From Eudorina sp. 2006-703-Eu-15 (Eukaryota; Chlorophyta; Chlorophyceae; Chlamydomonadales; Volvocaceae): a stretch of 64,000 nt of DNA. Positions 51,462 through 62,305 of this stretch are shown one piece after another. The notes under the pieces were generated by a model, which saw only the letters and a program-made list of their open reading frames with translations, searched no databases and was not told the origin of the DNA. The DNA is taken from the NCBI GenBank assembly GCA_003117195.1, contig BDSI01000017.1, positions 1,043,362-1,107,361 on the forward strand, given 5' to 3'. The stretch's first letter is position 1. Each line of letters opens with the position of its first letter. Both the position numbers and the translations under genes were made by a program.

Positions 51462-51969
51462 TGCACTATCGGAAGCTGCCACCGCTGGTGCAGCAGCTAC
51501 CACTGCCGCCGCTGCGGATGCGGATGCGGCGGCAGCTGCCAGTCCCAACGCTGCTTTGACCGCGGGACTAACCGAGAAGGCGGAGGACTGCCCCAGTGAG
51601 CCCAATCTGAGCAGCAGCTGTAGCAGCAGCAACCTGGCTGGCAGCGTCGGAGCCAGCGCTGCCCCAGGCAGTGCGACTGCTGGTGCCGGCGCACCACCAC
51701 CATCACCACCACCACCACCACCACCACCGCCGCCGCCGCCGCCGACGGAGGCCGAGGTGCTATGCATTCTGACCACGCTGGCCGAGTCGTCACTCAGCCT
51801 GCGGATGTGCTTGCAGCTCAGCGAGCCAGTGTCTCGGTTGCAAGGAAGCGGCTCAGCCTCGGTGGCTGCCGCAGCAGAGCGGGTCGTGGCAGCATGGCAC
51901 AGCGTGGCGACGGAGGCGCTCAGTAAGGCAGCCTCGGCGCTGCATATGCAGCAGGGCGCCTGTCAATGA
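49250..51969 (+). CDS. Low-complexity protein with TFIIS-N-like C-terminal helical domain
   Basis: Exons 49,250-49,653, 49,794-49,875, 50,186-50,915 and 51,173-51,969 join in phase to about 670 residues. The frame is open upstream to 48,848 without an ATG, so another 5' exon is possible. Most of the protein is Gln/Pro/Ala-rich. An acidic stretch (ALWPFLEEEECASCRVFSPE) lies in exon 3. The last exon has a CAG-coded Q run (51,391-51,459), then polyPro, then a helical C-terminus: LCILTTLAESSLSLRMCLQL, SEPVSRLQGS, VAAAAERVVAAWHSVATEAL. The spacing and the Ala-x-x-Val-x-x-x-Trp helix resemble the TFIIS N-terminal (LW) domain of transcription elongation factors. That suggests a nuclear transcription role, with moderate confidence only. 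Confidence 0.55.
51391..51459 (+). repeat. Pure CAG repeat encoding polyQ
   Basis: Twenty-three consecutive CAG codons in the last exon of the 49,250-51,969 gene; a CCA/CCG polyproline tract follows at 51,695-51,745. Confidence 0.9.
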
Positions 51970-52968
51970 CAGCGTCGCGGATGCCCCGGAGGTCCTGGTT
52001 TGCGAGATGATGTATCAATAACGGTAGTGGCAGATGCCATGCAAGCCGAACGCCCGAGCGCGAGCGCGTCCATCGTCAATCACGCATCTATCCGGCGTAC
52101 CTGGCATCTATCGTAACCGGCATAACGGCTGATCACATAAATAGCCACGACCTCATGCGTGGCCGTTGCGTTAGAGGCGTGTGCAGAAGCTCCGGTAATC
52201 CTCGCTCAACTTCTCGCATGCATCGCAGATAAGCAAGCCGGCATCCCGTCGCAAGACGCCGGTGTCGTAGTTGCAGTCGCGAACGGCTCATCGGCTAAAA
52301 GTTACAATGGGATCCCGACAAAGGCTGTTGCGTTTAGTAGAAACCCGCATGAGCTAATCAGGACCAATCCCAGAAATTCTGCGCCGTTTTATCATAAGCT
52401 GAACAATCGAGTTGCAAGTCCTTTCTAGGCAAGCCTGCGGTACAGCGCGCGTAGTATCAGTTGTGACGTGGTTGCGGAGCTGGGATAATTCGAGAGCGTC
52501 AGGGACGATAGGGAGGCTGCTCGGGTCAGCGCTCGGTGGCCATGTGCCATGCTTGCAAAATAAAGCTCGAATCACAGGATGCTGTTATGCAATTTGATTC
52601 ATTAAGTGCGGGAAGGTAGTGCGTAACTGCACAAAGCCTGCGTTGCTGGGCGCTTCAGGAGACAGTTGACACTTCCATGATATGCGCTGTGTCGTGCTGC
52701 GGGCATGCTGCGCAAAGTTCATGTTGGGTTGCGCGTCTTAAACGCCACTTTGCCTGGGAATTGATGATAGCACGTGTTTATTCACATTTTCATGCTGACT
52801 CGCAGGCCAGGTCGCTGCGCCGTCTTTGTAAGATGAAGTCCCTGCAGTTGATGCTTGTATGTTTATCGGTGTAGCCAGCAACTAATTTATTGCAAGGTGT
52901 TGAACCTTCCATAGCATTGATTACGAACGTTGCAGCACCGCGACCGTAAAAGTTGTGCTACGGTATCG
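51970..52968. other. Intergenic region upstream of the SET-domain gene
   Basis: Lower GC than the genes on either side. One plus-strand ORF (52,159-52,428) has no splice partners or recognisable motif and is not called. It presumably contains the 3' UTR of the preceding gene and the promoter of the SET gene. Confidence 0.4.
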
Positions 52969-55900
52969 ATGGCCGACGCGGAGTTCACGGAATGGTGCAC
53001 AGGCAATGGCATCGTCTTCAACGGCATCTCAGCAGCCTTTGTTTCGGAGGGCTGGCGAGGTATTATCGCCACTAAGGACCTACAGCCCGGTGAGGATGTC
53101 CGCAGGTCACCGGTGCCGGTTCCTGCACTATTGCCACAACGATGTGCTTGAAGCCCCCCGCAGCCATCTAACTTTCGGGCATCACATGTAGACAGCATGT
53201 GCGTGTCGTGATCTTGTCGTGCGTGACGGTGCACCCCGTGAAGCCCAACACCACAGTGCATACAACGGCCGTCATACCGAGTGCAACTGTGCAAGACAGA
53301 CCTCAGCACGACGCTGCCAACCAGAAGCAGCAGCCCAAAACACGCCAAACCACTATCGAGCATGTTTCGCCAGCCGCTTTTCAAGCCGCGTCTGCACGGT
53401 GGCTCAGCGCGTGACTCCTCCCCGTCGTCCCGCTCGTCTGCAGGCGAAGTGGTGCTTCGGGTTCCGGAGCGCCTGCTGCTCACCACCCGCAGCGCCGCCC
53501 GTGACCCGCAGCTCGCCGCCGCCCTGCAGCGACACCGCGTGCGGACAGGCACCGCCCGAAATGGCGGTACCTCCAACGGATATGACAGCTCGAGTGGGCT
53601 CAGCGCCCTCCAGGTCCTGGCGTGCCATCTGCTGTTGGAGGTCTCCCGGGGCCCCGACTCCTTCTGGTGGCCCTACCTCAGGCAGCTGCCCCGGAGCTAC
53701 ACCTCGCTGGCCAACTTCAGTCCGGAGGACGTGGCGGCAATGCAGCTGCAGCACGCCTGCGACGCGGCCGCGGCGGCGGCAGAGCGGGCGCGGGAGGAGT
53801 GGCGGGGGGCGCTGCCCGTGCTTCAAGACCTAGGTGAGGGGAAAGTGCAGGTGGAGGGGTCTGTTCTGGCCTGCTCTGTTCTGTCCTGCTCTGTTCTGTA
53901 CTGTTCTGTGATATGCAGTGCGCATGCGTGGAAGGAATGTGGCGGGGAGCACAAATCGCTGCAGTGGGTTAGGGTGGCCCTGACTTGTTGAGGTCACCAG
54001 AGCCTGCTGCAGAAGACGGCATTTGCCGTTGCGCGGGGCTGGATGCGCACAAACACACCCGCGGGACCTTCAGGCGTCGATTCACGCGAGGGTATGGTGT
54101 CGTGTTCTCATGTAGTGCGTAAACCAGAGGGGCGTCCTGTACCTGAGAGCTGTATTTTACCACCTTGCCAAAGTGACGCGCGGTGACAGGAGGCTGACAG
54201 CGCAGGGCGGTGCTGTTCCCTTGGCCACAGGCCTGCCCAAGCGCTTCACGGCCCTCCGCGCATGGCTGTGGGCCACATCCACCCTGCACAGCCGCACCAT
54301 GTACCTCCCCTGGTGTCCCGCGGGCGCGCTGACCCCGTACGGCGACTTCCACAACTACCAACCGCCACCGGCGCCGTACACACCTCAGCTCGGGCCTCTA
54401 GGGCCCATATGCCACGGTGCCGCTGCGTCCGGCGGTTGCCGTCGCAGCACCGGAGCCCCGGGAAGCCCCCCGGGACAGAGGCCACAGAGCTCAGGGAAGG
54501 CAGCCCCAGCCGATTCGGAGCTTCCTGTCTCGGGATGCACTGGCGGTCCAGGACTGCAGCTGAACAGGGAGCCCCAGGAGGTGTTGGAACCTGTGGGATC
54601 GTCGGTGGCCGCACCAGACAGAGCGAGACACGGGCGCGGCGCTGAGTCGCTGCCACCGCCCGCCACCGGCGGCAGGGAGGTCCCGGCTGCTGCCCGCGAG
54701 GGCGCAGCTGACGGTACCACCGTCCCTGCGCCCGGCAGCGCGCATGCCGGCTTCGGCCCCACCGATCCAAGTCGCGCGGAAGCCGGGGTGTCCATGTCAG
54801 CGTTGACCTTAGCCGCATCAGTCTCTACGACTTCCTCGGCAGCAACAGGTACCCAAGCTGCAGACCCGCCTGCAGTCGACTGTTGCCGCCCGGGGGATGC
54901 GGCGGCACCTGCGCTGAGGACCTCTGGGGCCGCCAGCATGGCACCGGCGGCGGTGCCGGGCCCTTTATCGGCCAACACAGGCGATGGCGGAGGCGATCAG
55001 GGGCCCACAGATAGCGCCTCGGGGGCAACACACGGGGAAGTGCGTCATGACGGGTGCCAGGGAGTTGGGGAGGGCGCCGCTGCGGACGTCACGGGGGCAC
55101 CGCAGCTCCCCGCCGGTCAGGCTGGAGGCGGTGAGGGCGGCGCAGGCGGGGACGACGGCGGATGCGACCACGACTGGAGCTTCGCGATCGCCGGCGACGG
55201 TCTGTGGGATGAGGCGGCGCAGCAGTATCATATTGTCGTACGGCGGCCGTACCACCAGGGCGAACAGGTGATGCTCTGCTACGGTCGCTACACAAACCTC
55301 GAGTTGCTGGAGCATTACGGATTTGTACTGCAGGTACGTCATGGGGCGAGCGAGCGCCTGCTGCCATGATATGCCCGCCGCGCACGGTAGCTCCCCAGGT
55401 AGTCGCCTCACTGAGATCGTCGTCGTCGCCGCCATTGCCAACCAGGGCCTGGGGCACATGACCTTGTACGGAACGACGCTGTCTCCGAGAGCGCACCTGG
55501 CCCCTTGCTACCCCGCAGGACAACCCGCACGACACGGCGCTGCTGGATATGGAGCTGCTGCCCCTCGGAGCCTCCGGGGCCCGCACCGCGGCCGGGGCGC
55601 CCCACCTGGCCCCGGAGGACTGCTTCCTGCACGCGAACGGCCAGCCCAGCTGGCAGCTGCTGCACTGCTTGCGCTACGCGGCCGCCAGCCCGGCGGAGCG
55701 GAGGTCTGCTGGGCACCTGATGGCCGCCGGCGAGCGCGTCAGTGAGCAGGTGTGCGGTCCGGGGGATGCTGGGGCCAGGTCAGGAGGGGCGCGCCGGTGG
55801 TGTTTGGCGCATGGTGTTGCCTGTACTACTGCTCCTGGTTCTATTATATATGGTGCCTGGTCTACGGTTTGTTCGGGCTGCAGCGGACCTACGCAACGTG

Positions 55901-56716
55901 GGCGCCCGCGGGCACACCTGCGAGGTGAAAGAGGCGACCTCCGCGCCGTCCTTGCAGTGCCAGTTTCAATGCCGTTCCGGTATCAGGACCGGCGCGTTTC
56001 CACAGAGCGCAGCTCTCCCTGCAAATGATTGCCCAACGGTGCACGTCTGCGGCGAGGGATTCCTCTTCTCTCTCGCAGGGACTGGGCACACAAAAAACGT
56101 CTCGCCTCCACCTTGCCCTCCACCACATGACCTCCCGGGTCCCGCGAGCTGCATCCCTCAGCTCCACCTTCGTCCCGATGTCGATACACCCTCCCCCCAG
56201 GGCGATCGCCAGGTGCTGCAGTGGCTGTACGCCGGCTGTAGCCGCCAGCTGGCGGTGCTGCCCACCTTGCTGGGCCAGGATCTCGACATACTGCAGCTGC
56301 TGAAGCAGGGGCAGATGCAGGGGCACCTTCGCCCCCAGCACGAGCCAGGACTGCCACCGCGGCCTGCACATTCACCACCTGGCGCACCGGCAGGGGCCAC
56401 GTTTGTCGAGGAGTCGGCGGCGGCGGTTGGCGCAGTCGAGGCGTCGGGCGGAGGAGGAGCAGTATCAGCAACAGCAGCCCAACCTCCACCCGTCGCAGCC
56501 CTCTCCGATGGCCTCACGTGCTCTGGTTTGGCGCTGCGGTGGCGCATCCTTCAGAAGCAGATCCTGCAGCGGGCCATGCGGTGTGTGGAACAGGTGCTTG
56601 GGCCGGAGGCGGGTGGCTCGTCTCCCCGGGCTTGCAAGACCCTCCCCGCGCGTGACCTGAACGCCTTGATCCAGGCGCAGCGTCAGCGGCGGCCCGACGT
56701 TGCTATCTCGCGATAG
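52969..56716 (+). CDS. SET-domain protein methyltransferase, Rubisco-LSMT/SETD-like
   Basis: Five exons join in perfect phase: 52,969-53,089, 53,444-53,833, 54,231-55,333, 55,519-55,749 and 56,201-56,716, giving about 786 residues. The start MADAEFTEWCTGNGIVFNG and SEGWRGIIATKDLQPGEVVL are the SET-I opening. RTMYLPWCPAGALTPYGDFH and NYQPPPAPYTP take the place of the cofactor-site NHS segment. GEQVMLCYGRYTNLELLEHY is the C-terminal SET motif, followed by DNPHD and an LSMT substrate-binding-like tail (ALRWRILQKQILQRAMR). A low-complexity insert of about 250 residues sits inside the SET domain between these motifs. The target is probably a non-histone lysine; targeting is unclear. Confidence 0.8.
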
Positions 56717-58276
56717 TTAAGCTATCTGCCATTGCTGGACTGAGTATATGCAGCGGGAAGGCGGGTGGGCTGGTTACTGAACCGGTTGTGTGATGTGAAC
56801 CGGTTGTGTGATGGAGGGGGCGGACGTCAGCGTTGAGCCAGCCCCTTGGATCGCCATGCATGATGGCTGAGGCCTCAGAAAGATCAGACAGCGACCGCTA
56901 CCGACAGCAGCGCACAGCGGCCAACGCAGATTGTTTCGAAGCTGCGTTTGAGCCCTTACGTGATGCACCGATATGTGAGAAGGTCCCAAGACGTCCTTGT
57001 GTTTATGGGTTTGGTCCTATGGGCCGGGCGTCCCCATGCACCACAACGACCCTCCTGCAAGTACAGAACAATGTCCAACTCCCCTCCCTATGCGGCCGAC
57101 CAGGGCCCCCAACATACGGACCTCGCCCTGTCACCCTGGCAACACTGCACGGTCGCCTCACTAGATTTACCGTCCCTGCCACTCAAAGGGTCGGCGCCGA
57201 CGCACAACGAGGGTCAGGCATCAGGCGGTTCCACAGCGACCCGCTGCGCGCCTCGTGCACTGCGCTGCGCTCATGGATGAACCACCACTGACAAACAGCC
57301 GCCGTGGCATCCCGAGCAATGCCTCCGCAATACAGCGGGATATCGCATCAACTTACGTCACAGCCGCAACAAAGCACACACAAGGAGATTATCTATCATC
57401 ATATTCCGAAAAAGAGCAGGCATGCGCGTCGCCACACAGGCCGCTCATTTACAAAACTACGGTATTGGCTTCGCTACGAGCTTCCGCGACCTCGGCCAAG
57501 ATGAGCAGAGCAAGCAAGCGCGTGAGGCGGCACATCATACGGAAAAGAGAGAAACCGGCCCCGTCGAATCCCGCGAAGTAACGAGCTTGGATTTCGACTT
57601 GATCTGGTGTCCCGAAGCAAGCGAGTCTGCGTCGCTGAAGCGCTGGTGCCCAATCAGTAACGACGCTGTATCTCTCTATAAACGGGGGTTAGTTCCAAAA
57701 CAATCGCCTTGACCCGGAACTCCCAAGACCGTAAGAGTGTGGTTGCTGGCAGTCCAACCACATGAAATAAGCGTCCGGACACGGTCCCCACCACGCGGCT
57801 TTTCAGCCCTTGACAAGACGTAGCAGTACTCGAGGCCATTGCGCAAGTAAAACGCACAGGGACGCGCCTCAATCCGCTCGTACTCGTTTGAGAGGGGTAA
57901 GAGCTCACCCGCCCGACAATTTGCGGCCTCCCAACCCCCAAAGCTCCCCCCGGAACGGTCAGCGACAAGACACAAGGCCGGGTGCTCCAGGCAAGCCGGC
58001 TGTGTCAACTAGTTATTTCCAGCATGCCCATGCAAATCATCGTCTTCGTCGCCTTGGACAACCTCAAATGCATCTACGCCGCAACACACCCCAACTTGGC
58101 TGCCGCAGCAGCCGCACGACAGCGCGCCCCGTACCCTCGTGCGACTGTAGTCAGCCGCTCCTTCCACGCCTCGTATCGCCGCCCGCGGCACGACAAAGGT
58201 GCACTAGCCGGCGTCGACCCTAGGTTCCAGCTGCCGCAGCCGTCAGCAGTCATCCCCAGCGCAACTTAGCCAGGCC
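56717..58276. other. Intergenic region; one weak minus-strand ORF
   Basis: Just after the SET gene, a doublet of GAACCGGTTGTGTGATG lies at about 56,779-56,812. A minus-strand frame at 57,676-58,008 (containing NEYERIEARPCAFYLRNGLE) has gene-like composition but no splice context or known motif; it may be a remnant. Otherwise nothing was seen. Confidence 0.35.
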
Positions 58277-61200
58277 TCAATATCCCGGTCGCGAGCCGCC
58301 GCGCTTGTACCGGTTGATGATCCCCATGATGTAGGCGGGGATGTTCTTGACGCCCACCAGCTCGTGGCGCCCCACCTCCGCCAGCACCTCCAGCGCCTCG
58401 TGCTCCGGCAGCTTCTGCAGCTGCGAGACCACCACCTCGTCGAAGTGGGAGTCGCGGAGCACGTGCGAGTGCTGCACCAGCAGGTCCTGCGCATGCGCGG
58501 TACATGTGCGTCGTCAGGTGGGCGGGAGGAGACAGGGTGGCGGGAGGAGGCAGACAATCTGAGATGGGCATTAGACGACGAAACAGCAGCAGCAGCAGTA
58601 GCGCGGGGTATATGTGCGCAGCTGCATTGCACTGCCACCATCGCAGCACATCAGACGAAGGGTAAGGCCGCGATCCGGGGCACCTGTGCGTCGGCTCGTG
58701 CGGTGCAGGACAGAGAGCCAACTCCCGGCGCCCCGCGGCCGTACTCCTCATGCGTACCGGCCTCCCCGCCCCCGGCAACCCGGTGCCGACACCCGCACTC
58801 ACCTGTGCCCGCTGCGCCAGGACTCCGTGCAGCTTGTTCAGCGCGGGGATGCCCTTTTGACCGCCAGGGCCGCCACCGTAGGCACCGCCGCCGTAGCTGC
58901 CGCCCGCGCTGTTCCCGGCGAAGCCGGGGCCGAAACCACCCGCGCCGCCGTAGCTGCCCGCTCCAGGGGAACCCGCCGACCCGGTCAGGAACTTCTTGGC
59001 GACCGACTGCGGGTTGAGTGCCCAGTGCGGCCACAGACCTCAGTGGGTGATCAGGGGCAACTCAAAGCGAGGATACTGGCTCTGCGGTGCGAGTACCCGA
59101 CCAGCCAAATTGAACGCCATACCCCATCCACTGAACAAGACAGCCACGGGCGCATCAATGGGAGGTTGCGCGCTTTCAATGCCTTTCCATCCCCATGCAC
59201 ACCGGCACACCGCGGTCCGGCAGGGCCTCCAGACAGACCCACACCCTCCAAGCACCCTCACACCCCTGCATGCAAACTAAGTCCCAAGCCCCGGCCCGGA
59301 CATGCTTAGGATCCCGCCTGCCTACTCACGCCCTTCCCTCCGGCGTTCATTTGCGTCCCGAGACCACCCCGCCACTCACGATCAGGAAGGCGTTGCAGTT
59401 GCGGATCTGCTGGTTGTTCATCGCCTCGACCACCTCATTGACCACCTGCTGTCCGTGCGTGGCCTCCATCTCCGTGAGCGCCTTCCAGGAGCCCTCATCC
59501 AGCAGCGACACGAGACGGTTGCCGCTGTCCCAGGCGCGCTGCAGAGCCAGGGCGACAGATGCCGGCACGTAAGGCGCGTGGGGGCTCAGGTTGTGCAGCT
59601 CGTCCACGCGGACGCCGACCTGAGCCTGCTCGCTGCCGTAATGGCGGCGCGCGGCCGCCGGAGACGTAGCCGCTGCAGTGCGGGGCAGCGCGAAGACACA
59701 CATGGGTTTGGGCGTCAGGCAAGCAGGGCTAATCAAAGAAAATGAACTGGCACGCGCTGAATAAAGGTTTCCTGACCGTTATATGTCACCCGACAAGACT
59801 GTCTCCTCGGATGCTTGGGCTGCATTCCTTGCATGCTGGTGCCGGGGATCATCCTGGAAGAAGGCGGTGACCACCAAATCCTCCACAAGCCAGAATAAGA
59901 ATTGGTTTCAAGGCCCAATGCTGGCAGGGACCAAGCCGAGAGAACAAGCCCGGGGGTGCTTGACCCCCTGGCTGCGTGGAGATATGCTGCCGCAGCTCGC
60001 AGAAATCCTTGCCAGTCATTACCTGTGGAGAGTGCCGCTGACCACACCCAGCCCAGCCCTGCCCACCACACCGGCCGCATCGTCTCTAGGGGGGTCGGAG
60101 GGGGCTACTGGGGATCACGCTCTGACCTGCCATCGGCGGCGGCGCGTGCATCATGGGCGGCGCGTACGGCGCGGGTTGGCCATATGGCGGCGGCGGCGCG
60201 GAGTACGGCGGCGGAGAGTACGGTGGCGGGGGCATTCCGTACGGCGGCGGGGGCATTCCGTGGTGCGGCGGCGGGGGCATTCCGTGGTGCGGCGGCGGCA
60301 TCGGATCGCGGTAGCCGTACGGAGGCGGCGGCATTCCATACGAGCGTTCTTTCGCAATCTGCAACGGCAAGTCGCAAGCCAGGGGATCGCGGCGGCATCG
60401 CGACCGGAAAGGCGACCGGAGAGGGCGGGCGGCGGCTCGTACGGCGGTACGATGGTGAGGGAAACACGGAAACGCACACTCACGCAAACTAAAGCTTCGC
60501 ATCAGACATCGACGCGCCCGATCCTATCTTCAAATGTACACTACGATGCCAGTCGATGAACAGGTTGAATGCACGTCTGTTTGTGTTCGCCACTAATGGC
60601 CGTCCATGCACATCAGTACAGGCCTCCTCCAGTTTTCCCTTACCGCAGCTCCCCACGTTAACCCCTCAAGGAGCTAGCCATACCTGTTCCTTTGTGATCT
60701 TAATGGTGGCCATGAACAGCGCATTGATGTTGCGGGCATCCTCCAGGTCCTTGCTTTCAAAGTTCTCAATTACCCGCATAGCCAGGCCTGGCTCCAGGTC
60801 ATTGATCGCCTCCAGGACCTTGCCGTCAAAGATTTGCTGCATGGGTTTGAGGTTGTGTGTGGAGCACGGGCGAAGTTCGGAACGGACTCGGCAGAACATA
60901 ATGAGGTCACTGAGAGGCTGTTGCGCGCAGGGTTGATGACCCAGGACGCCCCAGCTGGGGGCTGACGGTCGACACGCGAGGTGTCCTCCAGCAGCACATC
61001 GCGGCCGTGAGACCAAACTCAGCGCGTCTATCTCCAAGGCAGTAAATACAGTGATTCAGAATCGCGACACGTGACTACACCTAAAGCCGTGCTCTGATAA
61101 GCGTTGATCAGCCCGGAACACCCACCGAGTCCCGGAGTTTGCCGGAGCGGTAGAGCTGCTCCAAGCGTTGCTGCACATCCTTTGAAAGTTTCGGGCCATG

Positions 61201-61718
61201 GCCAAAGTGCTTGTGACGGGTGGCCACGCCAGCGAGATATGCGCTCTTATTCTTAACATTTCCGCCCTGCACGGCGCGCTCAAATTGATCGATGACGTTA
61301 ATAGCGTCATCGACCTTGAGGTCTTTCAAAAGATCCAGCGCCTTCTCATCGACGTCGTCGGCCCTGACCTGCGCCGACCCATTAAGTGTGGGCATCATTC
61401 GACACCCTTGGGTAGTAACGTCGAGTAACGCTGCCTGCCGAATAGCTCACCAATGGACCTGATACCAAGCGCAGAATACGATCGCGCAAACGGTGGTCGC
61501 AAGATTCGAAGCGGTCTGCAAGTAGAGGTCAAGGAAAGGGGATCCCAACAAATTGTTGTCAAGGCAGCGACACCGTTGCTGGCATTCCCCAGGTCCCGTG
61601 ATTGCAATGCGAAAGTAACGACGTGAAAGTTCTCACCTGGCAAGCGTGCCGACTTGTAGTCAGGGCCGCCCTCCCCATTCATACCCGCCGCGTCAGCGCT
61701 GCGCTTCAGAGAATCCAT
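58277..61718 (-). CDS. Protein with four hnRNP-Q acidic-domain-like repeats
   Basis: Seven exons, all phases consistent: 61,637-61,718, 61,126-61,406, 60,684-60,836, 60,127-60,358, 59,380-59,672, 58,803-59,006 and 58,277-58,486, giving about 484 residues. Repeat 1 has VDEKALDLLKDLKVDDAINV and KNKSAYLAGV, repeat 2 GKVLEAINDLEPGLAMRVIE and ARNINALFMATI, repeat 3 DEGSWKALTEMEATHGQQVV and NCNAFLIV, repeat 4 VVVSQLQKLPEHEALEVL and KNIPAYIMGI. This matches the helical acidic domain (NURR) of hnRNP Q/R. Between repeats 2 and 3 is a Pro/Tyr-rich segment (MPPPPYG repeats), and between 3 and 4 a Gly/Tyr-rich one (SYGG). No RRM is visible. Inference: an RNA-associated protein prone to condensate formation. 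Confidence 0.8.
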
Positions 61719-61975
61719 TATCCTGTCCTCACAAAAATGAATATTTACAACACGTTGAGGTGCGTTGCACGCCTATCGGATGTATGCGACCGAGGGCCTC
61801 ACCACTGCAGGACAGTACTGGAAAACGAGGCCGTAATGGAAAATGATGCACTTGTCTCATTCTGAATATAATTTCCTGATCATACCACTGACTTTTTCCT
61901 GCTTATTCGCTTCGTGTCAGCCGCCTTGTGTCGCACGGGTTCCGGCAAGGAGGTCCTCAGCGGTGATCGCCGGCC
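61719..61975. promoter_or_regulatory. Bidirectional promoter between the hnRNP-Q-like gene and TOM7
   Basis: Only 257 bp separate the two divergent start codons, so both genes must take their 5' UTR and promoter from this AT-richer stretch. No clear TATA box was identified; ATATAATT at 61,866-61,873 is a candidate. Confidence 0.5.
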
Positions 61976-62305
61976 ATGGTGACAGTTACTGATGTGATGA
62001 AGAAAGTAGAGGGTGTGGTGGACGTCGTTGTGACCTACGGCAAGGTAAGAGACGAACGCAATCTCACCACTCTTGTCTCAGGCATACGAGTTGTTCTGAC
62101 AGACTTGCAAACTCATTCCGTGCATTCACCGTTGTTCTCACTGTTCTGAGTCTCCCATGCTTGCACTACACGCATTACGTGCAATACGCGTGTCCCTCCA
62201 CTGCAGCCGGTTGTCCACTGGGGCTTCATTCCTACGGTCATACTGGTGGGCATGCTCACAACGAAGCCTCGGCCCACCCTGGGTCAGCTGCTGTGGCTCG
62301 GGTAG
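61976..62305 (+). CDS. TOM7: TOM7, small subunit of the mitochondrial outer-membrane import complex
   Basis: Two exons, 61,976-62,044 (ends AAG/GTAAGA) and 62,207-62,305 (after CTGCAG), encode 55 residues. The N-terminal part (MKKVEGVVDVVVTYGK) is a short amphipathic lead. It is followed by the family signature VVHWGFIPTVILVGM, a single membrane segment with the conserved Gly-Phe/Trp-Ile-Pro turn, and KPRPTLGQLLWLG at the end, like the TOM7 pattern YGWIPLVI..G....P.PTL..LL. Known TOM7 proteins are 50-75 residues, so the length fits. TOM7 modulates assembly and stability of the TOM complex. The coding exons are short, so the gene is easy to miss. Confidence 0.8.
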
